Shown here piece by piece: positions 25,731 to 33,509 of a stretch of 64,000 bases of DNA. The translations under genes were made by a program, and so were the position numbers. The notes under the pieces are model-generated. The model did not search any database. It saw only the letters and a list, made by a program, of their open reading frames with translations, and was not told the DNA's origin. Where the stretch lies: NCBI RefSeq assembly GCF_011089895.1, contig NZ_JAANAT010000006.1, positions 124,001-188,000 of the forward strand. The letters run 5' to 3'. The stretch is from Mucilaginibacter inviolabilis. GTDB lineage: Bacteria > Bacteroidota > Bacteroidia > Sphingobacteriales > Sphingobacteriaceae. Positions within the stretch are counted from its first letter, which is position 1. Every line of letters begins with the position of its first letter.

Positions 25731-25970
25731 GTCACGCTGAGACATACTCCCGCAGTCGCTCGGCTCCAGCCGAGTGACAACTATTTGCAGGCCTCTGGCC
25801 TGCGAGTTTAAGGCTTCCGTTTTCAACATCGGCCGGAGGCCGGGTGATATCCGTCACTCGGCTGGAGCCGAGCGACGGCGGAGAAATCTTCTGCGACATA
25901 CAATGAGGCTCTGTCAACAGAAGAAGATTTCTCCTCGTACCTCGTTCGAAATGACATGTCTCTGCTGATA
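25731..25970. repeat. Compound nested palindrome (GTCACTCGGCT family)
   Basis: The segment AGTCGCTCGGCTCCAGCCGAGTGAC at 25753 region is inverted as GTCACTCGGCTGGAGCCGAG at about 25853. Between them are GCAGGCC-TCT-GGCCTGC and CGGCC-GGA-GGCCG hairpins. A third pair (GAGAAATCTTCTG / CAGAAGAAGATTTCTC) follows, closed by GAAATGACA. A relative of one arm lies at the window end (about 63950). Confidence 0.75.
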
Positions 25971-26031
25971 CTATAAAAAAAGTGACCATTTAACGAAAGA
26001 AAATATCCGATAACCATCTGAAATACAATTT

Positions 26032-26041
26032 CAAACGTTTG
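26032..26041. promoter_or_regulatory. CAAACGTTTG palindrome, distal copy
   Basis: A perfect 10-bp palindrome with central CG, as in LacI-family operators. The same ten bases recur 260 bp downstream at 26292-26301. Confidence 0.45.
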
Positions 26042-26291
26042 TGTTGTGATTTACTTCCGGAAACGAGATTTTATAAAACTTTATGGACAAAATCACGAAG
26101 ACTGACATTACTCAGCCATCACCTAAGTATTTGAAAATTATTCGATTATCGATCATTCCTGCTCCGGATACCTACATGGCTTTATTGAAATACGTTTTAG
26201 CACCGTTTTAAGCGATGTACCTGCTTGTAAAATATTATTCTGCCGATACCGTATATCATCATATAAAATTACCTACCGGTTAAATTTTTAA

Positions 26292-26301
26292 CAAACGTTT
26301 G
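26292..26301. promoter_or_regulatory. CAAACGTTTG palindrome, proximal copy
   Basis: The second copy lies 85 bases before the start of the DUF5077/DUF3472 gene. A pair 260 bp apart could support looping by a LacI-type regulator; none is encoded in the window. Confidence 0.45.
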
Positions 26302-26385
26302 CGTAACCTTTAAATAGTTGATTAACTACCCATTTCATAATTTAAGTTAAAATTAACCGACAAAATTTTAACAAACCTTTACATT

Positions 26386-27693
26386 ATGAAAAAAAACCAA
26401 TTACACTACCTGGTGTGCCTGATGCTGCTTGTATTATTTTCCTGTAAAAAGGATGCACAAAAGAATTTAGCCGCCAACGGAGCCACCGGCGCTAAAACAC
26501 AATCGCTTGGCGGCACATCGCTCCGGGTTTCTATGGGCGGTAATGCTTTCGTTACTACCCTGGCCTCGGGCGGTGTGGAAACCGTAACCTCTACCACATT
26601 AGCTAACTGGACTAACCCTAACAGTATTTTCTCGGCCTATTTCCGTTTAGGCAACACTGGCTCCTTAACCGTACAGGTAAAAGCCAAAGTTGCATCGGGC
26701 AGCAGCGTCATTAAACTTACTGTTAACGGGGTACCCTTTAACGTATCTATGACAGGCTCGGCCTTTACCACCTATAATGTAGGTACGGTAAATATTACAA
26801 GTCCGGGTTATGTAAAAGTAGATTTTCAGGGGGTGAGCAAAACCGGCGGCTATTATGCCGATGTATCCGACCTCATCATCAGCGGACCTGTGGTTGCCTC
26901 CAATGTGCAGTATGCCAATGATTCTACCAACTTCTACTGGTCGCGCAGAGGACCTTCGGTTCACTTAGGCTATACCGCCCCGGCCAATTCACAATGGTTT
27001 TATAATGAAGTTACTGTACCTGTTGGTCAGGATCCGGTTGGTTCTTATTTTATGGCCAATGGCTTTAGCCAGGGATATTTTGGCATGCAGGTAAATTCCT
27101 CATCAGAGCGCCGCATCTTATTTTCGGTATGGAACCCCACCGGCGGTACCACAACCAGCACCAGGGCGGGTACCGGTGTTGTAGTACAAACCTTTAGTGG
27201 TGAAGGCGAAGGCGGCCAGGCTTACCTTGATTATAACTGGGTTGCCGGTACTACCTATAAATTTTTAACCGAAGCCGTGCCCGATGCATCGGGCAATACT
27301 ACCTTTTCATCCTGGTTTTATGCGCCCGAGGTTGGCTCGTGGAAATTCATTACATCGTGGTTAAGGCCATCTACCAATACTTACCTAACCGGTCTGTACT
27401 CTTTTGTAGAGAACTTTACAGATACCAACGGTTACCTGGGCCGTAAAGGAAATTTTGGGAACCAATGGGTAATGAGCTCAACCGGAACCTGGACCGAATT
27501 AACCAGCGCTTATTTTGATGGCGACGCTACTGCCAACAACCAGCAAAGAATGGATTATGGCGGTGGTCTTTCCGGCAGCAGCTTCTATTTACAAAATGGG
27601 GGGTTCTTTGCTAATTACGTAACACTTAATCAAACATTTACCCGCACAGCAACGGGCACGCCACCAAGCATCAATTTTACCACATTACCATAG
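26386..27693 (+). CDS. DUF5077/DUF3472 lipoprotein (probable carbohydrate-associated)
   Basis: A 435-residue lipoprotein (VLFSCKKD, Cys20). Residues about 45-170 form a beta-sandwich like the DUF5077 N-terminal domain (TLANWTNPNSIFSAYFRLG, GGYYADVSDLIISG). The rest matches DUF3472: HLGYTAPANSQWFYNEVTVP, NGFSQGYFGMQVNSSSERRI, LFSVWNP and YKFLTEAVPDASGNTTFSSW. Such proteins are surface or periplasmic and often sit near polysaccharide-degradation genes; enzymatic activity is not established. It ends before a strong terminator and has two operator-like palindromes upstream. Confidence 0.8.
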   Translation: MKKNQLHYLVCLMLLVLFSCKKDAQKNLAANGATGAKTQSLGGTSLRVSMGGNAFVTTLASGGVETVTSTTLANWTNPNSIFSAYFRLGNTGSLTVQVKAKVASGSSVIKLTVNGVPFNVSMTGSAFTTYNVGTVNITSPGYVKVDFQGVSKTGGYYADVSDLIISGPVVASNVQYANDSTNFYWSRRGPSVHLGYTAPANSQWFYNEVTVPVGQDPVGSYFMANGFSQGYFGMQVNSSSERRILFSVWNPTGGTTTSTRAGTGVVVQTFSGEGEGGQAYLDYNWVAGTTYKFLTEAVPDASGNTTFSSWFYAPEVGSWKFITSWLRPSTNTYLTGLYSFVENFTDTNGYLGRKGNFGNQWVMSSTGTWTELTSAYFDGDATANNQQRMDYGGGLSGSSFYLQNGGFFANYVTLNQTFTRTATGTPPSINFTTLP

Positions 27694-27745
27694 TTTGTAA
27701 CCTCAGGGACCTCCGCAAGAAGCTCTGAAGGGACATTCATTTAAT

Positions 27746-27786
27746 AAGATAAAGGCCGCGCTGTTTTGCAGCGTGGCCTTTATCTT
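27746..27786 (+). terminator. Terminator after the DUF3472 gene
   Basis: The arms AAGATAAAGGCCGCGCTG and CAGCGTGGCCTTTATCTT pair almost perfectly (one mismatch) around a TTTTG loop. It can act in both directions, also ending the convergent pair that starts at 28718. Confidence 0.85.
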
Positions 27787-27834
27787 ACATAAAAGTCAGC
27801 CTTAAGCTTTGAGCCTTCTGTTTTCAGCTTTCAA

Positions 27835-28230
27835 CTAAACCTCTTTCCAGTCCTCTTCGTTACTGGTACTCCAGGATTTCAAATCGTTAACGGGTTGGGG
27901 TAAGCGGCCAAAAAGCCAATCTTTCAGATCATCGGGCGTAAAATCGGCATCTTCACTTTCAATGATCCAGGAAAGAAATTCATCCGGTCCGCCGTTGATA
28001 TAAGGGGGCGGCGAAACAGGGTAAAACACGGTAGGCAGCCGCTCCTCCAGGGATACATAGTTAACCACATGGCCAATTTCCTGTACCACCTGCCAGGCAT
28101 AGCTGTGTTTAATGTCGATGTTAAACTTAATCCACCACAAGCCGTTTTCAAATATACCGCTGCCAAAAACATTAACAGCAGGAACCTCCTGCAGGTAATT
28201 AACCAAAGCCGAAAATTTCTCGCCCTTCAT
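27835..28230 (-). CDS. Uncharacterised 131-residue acidic protein
   Basis: I do not recognise the family. The protein is acidic and rich in tryptophan (GLWWIKFNID, YAWQVVQEI, DLKDWLF, SWSTSNEEDWKEV), with no signal peptide. Small acidic Trp-rich proteins include many immunity proteins, but no toxin is adjacent. It lies five bases after the lipoprotein gene and is probably co-transcribed with it. Confidence 0.6.
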   Translation of the reverse strand: MKGEKFSALVNYLQEVPAVNVFGSGIFENGLWWIKFNIDIKHSYAWQVVQEIGHVVNYVSLEERLPTVFYPVSPPPYINGGPDEFLSWIIESEDADFTPDDLKDWLFGRLPQPVNDLKSWSTSNEEDWKEV

Positions 28231-28235
28231 CAGCT

Positions 28236-28718
28236 TTATTTTTTGATGACGATGACGTTACCAGTAGCGTAAGCAACAGGCGCATTCTTGTTTATCTGTA
28301 CCTTATCTAAATAGGAAGTGGTACTACATGGCGTTGTAGTAGTAGCAAATATGCTGATCAGGGTATCTGTTTTCAGACTTTTTATTTTAATATAACAGGT
28401 ATCCGGCCTCATGGGATTAGAAACAACATAAACAAAATGCGATCCGGTGGGCAGGTCTTCTTTCAGCGGTGGAGAAATAGAATCTAATTGACCCGTACTG
28501 TTTCTGAATACAATTTTAATATCCGTTAAAGCATACGGGGGATTCTGTGAGAAAAAGAGATCTTTCCCGCTGGTTTTATCAACCAATTGAAATTTAATAG
28601 CCTGCACTGGCAATATAAGTGGCACAGGAGGGCAAATGACTTTTGCCTTATTCTTTGAACAGGACACGACGGTCAATAAAACAAATAAACCGACGACGTA
28701 ACGGCACAGGTTTTTCAT
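28236..28718 (-). CDS. Uncharacterised small lipoprotein
   Basis: A 160-residue lipoprotein (signal MKNLCRYVVGLFVLLTVVSC, Cys20). The mature part is beta-rich (IKFQLVDKTSGKDLFF, DIKIVFRNSTGQLDS, SHFVYVVSNP) and has cysteines at PDTCYIKI and TTPCSTT. Family not recognised. First gene of a two-gene unit with the acidic protein. Confidence 0.65.
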   Translation of the reverse strand: MKNLCRYVVGLFVLLTVVSCSKNKAKVICPPVPLILPVQAIKFQLVDKTSGKDLFFSQNPPYALTDIKIVFRNSTGQLDSISPPLKEDLPTGSHFVYVVSNPMRPDTCYIKIKSLKTDTLISIFATTTTPCSTTSYLDKVQINKNAPVAYATGNVIVIKK

Positions 28719-29142
28719 AAAAAAATTGGTTATGATAGAGGTATTATATATTAGGATTATATAACATTACGTAGTCTATCTATCCATACGCTACAGGCGG
28801 ATAATTTATTTTATAGAAATATATGCCGGGGAATAGATTTTGTAAAAAGGTATTGCGCCGGATATTGCGTATATTTGTATAAAACAGCCCGGTTTTTCTG
28901 ATGCATCAGAAAAACCGGGCTGTTTAGTTAAGAGCAAACAAGGCCAAAAACCGACCGATTTCTTAGTAGTTATTTGACAATCAGAAAATTAATACTTTTT
29001 AAACCTTTCAAAACACATCTAAAATTTGTTAAAAAATGTTAAAACAGATGGTTTTGAATGAATTTTGAGCAATTTCTGAGCGGTTTTCACCCTGTTTTTG
29101 CGTCGAAAAGTGTTAAAATAAAACTTTAAAAAGTTTTTATGT
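28719..29142. other. A/T-rich spacer with a perfect 44-bp palindrome
   Basis: A 424-bp spacer between two minus-strand genes. It contains a -7-like TATATTTG at 28870-28877, the perfect palindrome at 28882-28925, and about 200 bp of A/T-rich sequence with repeated GTTAAAA and TTTTGA words. No coding sequence is visible. Confidence 0.6.
28882..28925. repeat. Perfect 44-bp palindrome
   Basis: Each half is 22 bases, beginning AAACAGCCCGGTTTTTCTGA and meeting at ATGCAT; there is no mismatch. On the minus strand a TTTTAT tail follows, so it could end transcripts of the prephenate dehydrogenase gene, but that gene stops 218 bp away. On the plus strand a -7-like box lies directly before it. Confidence 0.85.
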
Positions 29143-30402
29143 TTACTCCATCATCAATCTTCTGATGAGTTCGGCACTTTGCTTTTTGCCTTCTTCCAGC
29201 CGGCCGACAAAAAAGGATTGCACATCGTTAAAATGCTTTTTATAGCCTTCCATATCACCATAACCTATGATGGACGACCACTCCCGTACCGCCGAGTGAA
29301 ATTCCAGATCGTCGCCGCGGATAGTTTTATCGTATAAGGCCGTTTCGATAGATTCTTCCAGTAATTCTTCGTTCTTGAACAGGTATTCGGCAATACCCAA
29401 ACGCAGGCGGAAAGGTGGGGTTTGGCAAATAAGATTGTCATAAGGGTTTACACCCAGGTGGTACCAGGCATCAACCATACTCAATATACTTAAATGTGAG
29501 TTTGGTTTCTGCTGCTCGGGCTTTTGGGATAGGGAAAATTCCTTCATCACGGTATCATTCAGCATGATAGGCTTGCGGCTTTCATGAAAAACAAAGTCGC
29601 GGGCGCGGTACAATCGATCTCTGAAAGCTTGAGCTTCTTCCTTGATCATCAACTTAAACAGCTCCGATTCAGACTCGGCATAACGTTTAACCTGCTGCTT
29701 GGCGTAAGGGTTTAAAATGGCTAATCCGGCGTATACGTGGGCTTTATAACTAAATATGCGCAGAGTAGTGAGTATTTTTACATTGTCGATCCCGCCTATA
29801 TAGGAGGCGTTTTCCCAGGGAAAGAACCCAGCTGATTTCCATGCGGTACCCATGCTTTCAAAGCCTACATGTGTTACAGCCTGCGTATCGGCTACAATTT
29901 TATCATGCTCGTGGTAGTCTGTAATTTCCACAATCTGACTGCCGATGGCATTAAAAAGATCATACATCCGTTGGTAAGCCTCCGGTGTGGTACGGTGTGG
30001 TATCAGGATCAATGTTTGACCTGCCGGTTCAAATCCGGGGCCATGCATACCATGAAAGGTAATTATCTGCACATCGGCAGGCAGGTATTTTTCAAAAAGA
30101 GCTATCTCCGGATGCTTCACAGATGTTTGGCCGGCCACAATAGCCCCATACTTGGTTAGCGGACCGCACTCTGCCACAACCTGCTCCATCTTATCGGCCT
30201 CAACCGAGTAAATGATCAGGTCGTTGGTACGTGCCACATCTTTACCGCTATCCATTATGTTTATTTTATATGGCGCCAGTTCAGCTTCCAATCTGTCGCG
30301 ATTTTCGGGTAAATCGCATCCACAAACTGTGTAGCCCGCTTTTGCAAAAGCTTTGGCATATAAGCGTCCCATGTCGCCTAAACCAATAATACCTATATTC
30401 AT
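29143..30402 (-). CDS. tyrA: Prephenate dehydrogenase, fungal (Tyr1)-type
   Basis: A 419-residue NAD(P)-dependent enzyme that oxidatively decarboxylates prephenate to 4-hydroxyphenylpyruvate in tyrosine synthesis. The Rossmann motif is IGLGDMGRLYA at residues 5-15. The catalytic histidines lie in ITFHGMHGPGFEP and VADTQAVTHVGFESMGTAW. The set SVEADKMEQVV, GAIVAGQTSVKHPEIALFEK, LRIFSYKAHVYAGLAILNP and YAESESELFKLM closely matches what I remember of fungal Tyr1, not the roughly 280-residue bacterial TyrA. It is a single gene, not fused to chorismate mutase. Confidence 0.85.
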   Translation of the reverse strand: MNIGIIGLGDMGRLYAKAFAKAGYTVCGCDLPENRDRLEAELAPYKINIMDSGKDVARTNDLIIYSVEADKMEQVVAECGPLTKYGAIVAGQTSVKHPEIALFEKYLPADVQIITFHGMHGPGFEPAGQTLILIPHRTTPEAYQRMYDLFNAIGSQIVEITDYHEHDKIVADTQAVTHVGFESMGTAWKSAGFFPWENASYIGGIDNVKILTTLRIFSYKAHVYAGLAILNPYAKQQVKRYAESESELFKLMIKEEAQAFRDRLYRARDFVFHESRKPIMLNDTVMKEFSLSQKPEQQKPNSHLSILSMVDAWYHLGVNPYDNLICQTPPFRLRLGIAEYLFKNEELLEESIETALYDKTIRGDDLEFHSAVREWSSIIGYGDMEGYKKHFNDVQSFFVGRLEEGKKQSAELIRRLMME

Positions 30403-30534
30403 GCCGCTAATATAACCATGAGTAGCAAAATTACGTATGAAACCTTACATTAGCCCCTACAAACCTTCAGGATATCACAATAAAAAAAATAAATATCCTA
30501 ATTTGTTAACATAGGATTTCTAATTTTACATCTA

Positions 30535-31266
30535 ATGAGCAAGCATTTTTTATTTAGTATCTGTGTTTTAATCGTCGTTTTTTTAAGCCATATTAACCCG
30601 GGATTCGCCCAGGATTCCCTTAAAAAAACAAGCGTACCAAAGCCTGTTGTACCGAAGCCGGCCTTTGCAAAACCGGCCGGTGTAAAACCTGCAGTGCCTG
30701 CTAATCCTTCGGCCTACAGATATGCTCAGCCAAAAGCAACTGCAGCCGATTCGGCATTGGAAAAAGACAAATCACTTAACGGTCAGTATAAATATCTGAT
30801 CAGTAAACTATATCATTATCAGGAGCCACTGGCATCGGCTCTTTGGAAAAACATGCGCGATACCCTGAATATCGAAAGACGTAAACTGGCCGAGGCTCAA
30901 TCAAAACTTGCCGCACAAACTAAAGACATCAACAGTCTTAAAACTGATGTAACCACCAAAGACCAGACACTTTCTGAATCAAACGCCAAGCGCGATGAAA
31001 TAAGCCTGCTGGGCATCTCGCTCACTAAATCTTCTTATAATTTATTAATGTGGGGTTTGGTTATTGCCTTTGGTGTTATTGCTACTATTGTTATTGCCCG
31101 CTCGGGTGCGCATAGCCGCGAGGCCAAATACCGTATAAAACTATATGAAGAGCTTGATGAGGAGTACAAAACCTACAAATCAAAAGCTAACGAAAAAGAA
31201 AAGAAACTGGCCCGTGAACTACAAACAGAACGCAATAAGCTGGATGAATTGTTAGGCCGGGGATAG
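30535..31266 (+). CDS. Exported coiled-coil membrane protein, Pro/Lys-rich N-terminus
   Basis: A 243-residue protein with a signal peptide (cut near GFAQ, residue 26), a Pro/Ala/Lys repeat (KPVVPKPAFAKPAGVKPAVP), a helical coiled coil (about 105-155), a transmembrane segment (SSYNLLMWGLVIAFGVIATIVI, about 168-189) and a second charged coiled coil at the C-terminus. In databases, similar Bacteroidota proteins are sometimes misnamed tRNA methyltransferase; nothing here supports that. Likely an envelope-spanning structural protein. Confidence 0.7.
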   Translation: MSKHFLFSICVLIVVFLSHINPGFAQDSLKKTSVPKPVVPKPAFAKPAGVKPAVPANPSAYRYAQPKATAADSALEKDKSLNGQYKYLISKLYHYQEPLASALWKNMRDTLNIERRKLAEAQSKLAAQTKDINSLKTDVTTKDQTLSESNAKRDEISLLGISLTKSSYNLLMWGLVIAFGVIATIVIARSGAHSREAKYRIKLYEELDEEYKTYKSKANEKEKKLARELQTERNKLDELLGRG

Positions 31267-31372
31267 TCTTATTTCGGAATCCGGATGTTCGATTTTTCAC
31301 CATTACTTGTTTTTAATGGTGTTCAAGAGGTCTTCGACGTTTCGGATTTAATAATTCATCTTAACCTTTTAT

Positions 31373-31459
31373 TTTGTCATCCTGAGAAACGAAGGATCTA
31401 TTTATCGTTAGGCGAGATAGATGCAGAATAGATACTTCGCTGCGCTCAGTATGACAATT
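31373..31459. repeat. TGTCATCCTGAG-type palindrome
   Basis: The ends TTTGTCATCCTGAG and CTCAGTATGACAATT are inverted, with GAAGGATCTA and its partner TAGATACTTC inside. It fills the spacer before the Nudix gene. Confidence 0.75.
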
Positions 31460-31476
31460 AGTATCAAATTGCTCTA

Positions 31477-32100
31477 ATGAATAACAACACCCTTTTATCC
31501 CTCATTACCCAGTTAAGATCTGTTGCCGATACAGGCTTGCTTTACGCCAAAAACGAGTATGATATAGAGCGGTACACCGAATTACGGCACATTAGTACGC
31601 AGATGCTCGATCAGGTTTCGGGTTATGGAGAAGAAACCATCAATATACATTTTCCGCAAGCTACTGATTATCCTACAGCTAAAGTTGATGTGAGAGGTAT
31701 CCTGCTCTCTCCTGATAATAAAATACTGCTGGCCCGCGAAAGCACCGACGGTAAATGGTCGTTACCCGGTGGTTGGGGCGATATAGGCTACAGCCCGAAA
31801 GAAGTGATCATTAAAGAATTCCAGGAAGAAACCGGACTCGATATTATACCTGAAAGATTGCTGGCCGTATTTGACAAAAAAATGCATCCTCATCCGCCCC
31901 AGCCATTCTATGTATATAAGATGGTTTTCTATTGCAAAGCCCTGTCATCTACTCTCAATAAAGGATTTGATGTACTCGATGTACAATATTTTGACATTGA
32001 CCAACTGCCTGAACTATCGGAAGATCGTATACTTAAAAGCCAGATAGAGCTATTATACCAAAACATCGTATCGGGCAATATGACTGTTTACGTAGATTGA
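31477..32100 (+). CDS. Nudix hydrolase (YjhB/ADP-ribose pyrophosphatase-like)
   Basis: A 207-residue protein with an N-terminal helical NUDIX_N_2-type region (residues 1-55) and a Nudix domain. The Nudix box is GGWGDIGYSPKEVIIKEFQE-ETGL: the G-x5-E glutamate is replaced by Y, and the R of REUXEE by K, as in many proteins of this subfamily (GYSP form). The EE pair that binds metal is intact. Likely hydrolyses a nucleoside diphosphate linked compound; substrate unknown. Confidence 0.8.
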   Translation: MNNNTLLSLITQLRSVADTGLLYAKNEYDIERYTELRHISTQMLDQVSGYGEETINIHFPQATDYPTAKVDVRGILLSPDNKILLARESTDGKWSLPGGWGDIGYSPKEVIIKEFQEETGLDIIPERLLAVFDKKMHPHPPQPFYVYKMVFYCKALSSTLNKGFDVLDVQYFDIDQLPELSEDRILKSQIELLYQNIVSGNMTVYVD

Positions 32101-32136
32101 TATTTTTATCAACTGAAAGCTGCCTGGCATGGAATA

Positions 32137-32169
32137 AGACTTACGAAGTTTTAAAAACTTCGTAAGTCT
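32137..32169. terminator. Bidirectional hairpin between convergent genes
   Basis: Arms AGACTTACGAAGTTTT and AAAACTTCGTAAGTCT are perfectly complementary, 16 bp, around one base. It ends both the Nudix gene and the convergent lipoprotein-like gene. Elements of this sequence recur in related genomes as I recall. Confidence 0.75.
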
Positions 32170-32178
32170 GCATACTGC

Positions 32179-32883
32179 TTACTGCAGCGTTTTACCGGTA
32201 TTGGGTAAACTTGGCAATGAGCGTTTATCTGCAGGCAAGGCCATAAATTTCTTATAAGAGTCGTTTATATATACTGTAAGCGATTCGCCATTGTTGTTTT
32301 TCAGAAAGGCGTAAGTTGGGCGATACAGGGTCATAAAATTTTCCAGATCCTGGCCGCGTAATGGCACCAGGCTTTCTACATAAGTAACATTGAATACTTC
32401 GTCAACATGACGTTCTTCCTCTTCATGCTTAAAGTATTTTTTCAGGCGGCGTGCATCACGGGCATCCTTACTAAACCAGGATGATGGCGACAGCGGATAC
32501 ACCTTACTGCGGGTATAAACCTCCGGATATTCTTTATGCGCATCAAACGATTGCCGGGTTGAGGTAACATTAACCTGGTGCAGGCTGATTGTTTTGGTCA
32601 CCATCTCTACTCTTTTTGGAGCATGATTGGTTACATACAAAGTATCGGATATATAACCTGGCGAATCAAATATCAGGGTATGACCCGTTTCGGTATTTAT
32701 TTCGAAATTACCTTTATCATCGGTAATGGTTATTTGTCTTTTGTTATTATCGTCCCTTATGAAAACATTTGGCATCCGGTTGTTTTTACCGGCTTCATAA
32801 ACAGTGCCTTTCAAAACACTTTGAGCGTTCACGGTACCCGCAATAAAAAGGGCTGAAAATATTATAAAGTATTTAGGTTTCAT
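32179..32883 (-). CDS. Exported protein with CarboxypepD_reg-like domain
   Basis: A 234-residue product from the ATG at 32883 (MKPKYFIIFSALFIAGTVNA, signal peptide cut before QSVLKG). A longer reading to 33087 would add 68 atypical residues and is rejected. Residues about 22-100 form a carboxypeptidase regulatory-like beta-sandwich (LKGTVYEAGKNNRMPNVFIRDDN, YISDTLYVTNHA). The C-terminal half is basic and charged (DARDARRLKKYFKHEEEERH), of unknown role. Probably periplasmic or outer-membrane associated. Convergent with the Nudix gene. Confidence 0.75.
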   Translation of the reverse strand: MKPKYFIIFSALFIAGTVNAQSVLKGTVYEAGKNNRMPNVFIRDDNNKRQITITDDKGNFEINTETGHTLIFDSPGYISDTLYVTNHAPKRVEMVTKTISLHQVNVTSTRQSFDAHKEYPEVYTRSKVYPLSPSSWFSKDARDARRLKKYFKHEEEERHVDEVFNVTYVESLVPLRGQDLENFMTLYRPTYAFLKNNNGESLTVYINDSYKKFMALPADKRSLPSLPNTGKTLQ

Positions 32884-33124
32884 ATGTAGATCAATTAAGC
32901 TGTAAATTAAACCTATTTTTTCCAATAATGGTTTTGGATTTAACACTTTTAGGCATGTTTTAACAATTAATGACAAAATAGTGAGTTCAGGTTGACCGAA
33001 ATTCGCTTTAAGCCATCGCTCGTTTATCCGATACAAAAAAAGCATGGGATATGTGTGATTCCCTCCCTGGCGAGGGTAATAGCCCATGATTAGACATAGT
33101 ACGTCAATAATATCACAAAAAGGG

Positions 33125-33204
33125 GGCTGTCACCCTGAGCACCGTCGAAGGGTAGAGCGCAGAGGCCTGCCCACCATGCTTCGACGGTGCTCAGCATGAC
33201 AGCC
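33125..33204. repeat. GGCTGTCACCCTGAGCACCG palindrome
   Basis: Arms of 26 bases (GGCTGTCACCCTGAGCACCG... / ...CGGTGCTCAGCATGACAGCC) pair with two mismatches around a 28-base core. Confidence 0.8.
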
Positions 33205-33300
33205 TTTTTTGGCAAATGTCTATTGATCGGCTATTACTATCCCAGGGGAGGGAGTTTTAAGCTACAAATAGATATCTGTCATCTCAGGGCCCTTTTACTC

Positions 33301-33336
33301 TCAAAAAGTGGGTTTACATGTAAACCCACTTTTTGA
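33301..33336. repeat. Perfect 36-bp palindrome (GTGGGTTTACATG)
   Basis: The half-site TCAAAAAGTGGGTTTACA is perfectly inverted across TG. A related element lies 51 bp downstream. Confidence 0.8.
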
Positions 33337-33386
33337 CACCAAATTAATTTAATAACCTTATTATCAATAATATAAATCAATGTTAA

Positions 33387-33426
33387 CCCTAAAAAGTGTA
33401 AACCATGTAAACCCACTTTTAAGGGT
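33387..33426. repeat. Related imperfect palindrome (CATGTAAACCCACTTTT)
   Basis: It shares CATGTAAACCCACTTTT with the element at 33301 but has CCCTAAAAAGTGTAAAC on the left, so it is an imperfect palindrome of 40 bp. Confidence 0.7.
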
Positions 33427-33435
33427 ATATAAAAA

Positions 33436-33464
33436 AGCCGCTTCATGATGGTCATGAAGCGGCT
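33436..33464 (-). terminator. Terminator of the LiaF/PspC pair
   Basis: Perfect 13-bp arms (AGCCGCTTCATGA / TCATGAAGCGGCT) with a 3-nt loop, and TTTTTT on the minus strand. It lies about 45 bases after the LiaF-like stop. Confidence 0.85.
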
Positions 33465-33509
33465 CGTAAAATTTATTGTAGATATACTGTCCCGGTATCG
33501 GTTGGGTAA

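Larger units (their letters stand above)
25725..26385. other. Repeat block and operator-like spacer before the DUF3472 gene
   Basis: A 661-bp spacer: a compound palindrome (25731-25970), then an A/T-rich 5' region with two CAAACGTTTG palindromes. No gene is visible. Confidence 0.7.
32884..33509. other. Repeat-rich 626-bp spacer
   Basis: Holds a 26-bp-arm palindrome (33125-33204), a TCAAAAAGTGGG palindrome (33301), its relative (33387) and a terminator (33436). A CCCTCCCTGG/CCAGGGGAGGGAG pair (33060 and 33240) flanks the first palindrome. No gene is seen. Confidence 0.7.

Noticed and set aside
25731..25970. Insertion sequence ends
   Set aside because: No transposase frame lies within or beside the inverted repeats; only nested hairpins are seen.
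27835..28718. Toxin-immunity pair
   Set aside because: The acidic protein has immunity-like composition but its partner is a lipoprotein with no toxin motif, so no such call is made.
30535..31266. tRNA (guanine-N1)-methyltransferase
   Set aside because: Database names of this kind exist for similar proteins, but the sequence shows a signal peptide, coiled coils and a membrane helix, and no knot or SAM motif.
32884..33087. N-terminal extension of the CarboxypepD_reg-like gene
   Set aside because: The extra 68 residues lack a signal and precede a clear signal peptide that begins at 32883.
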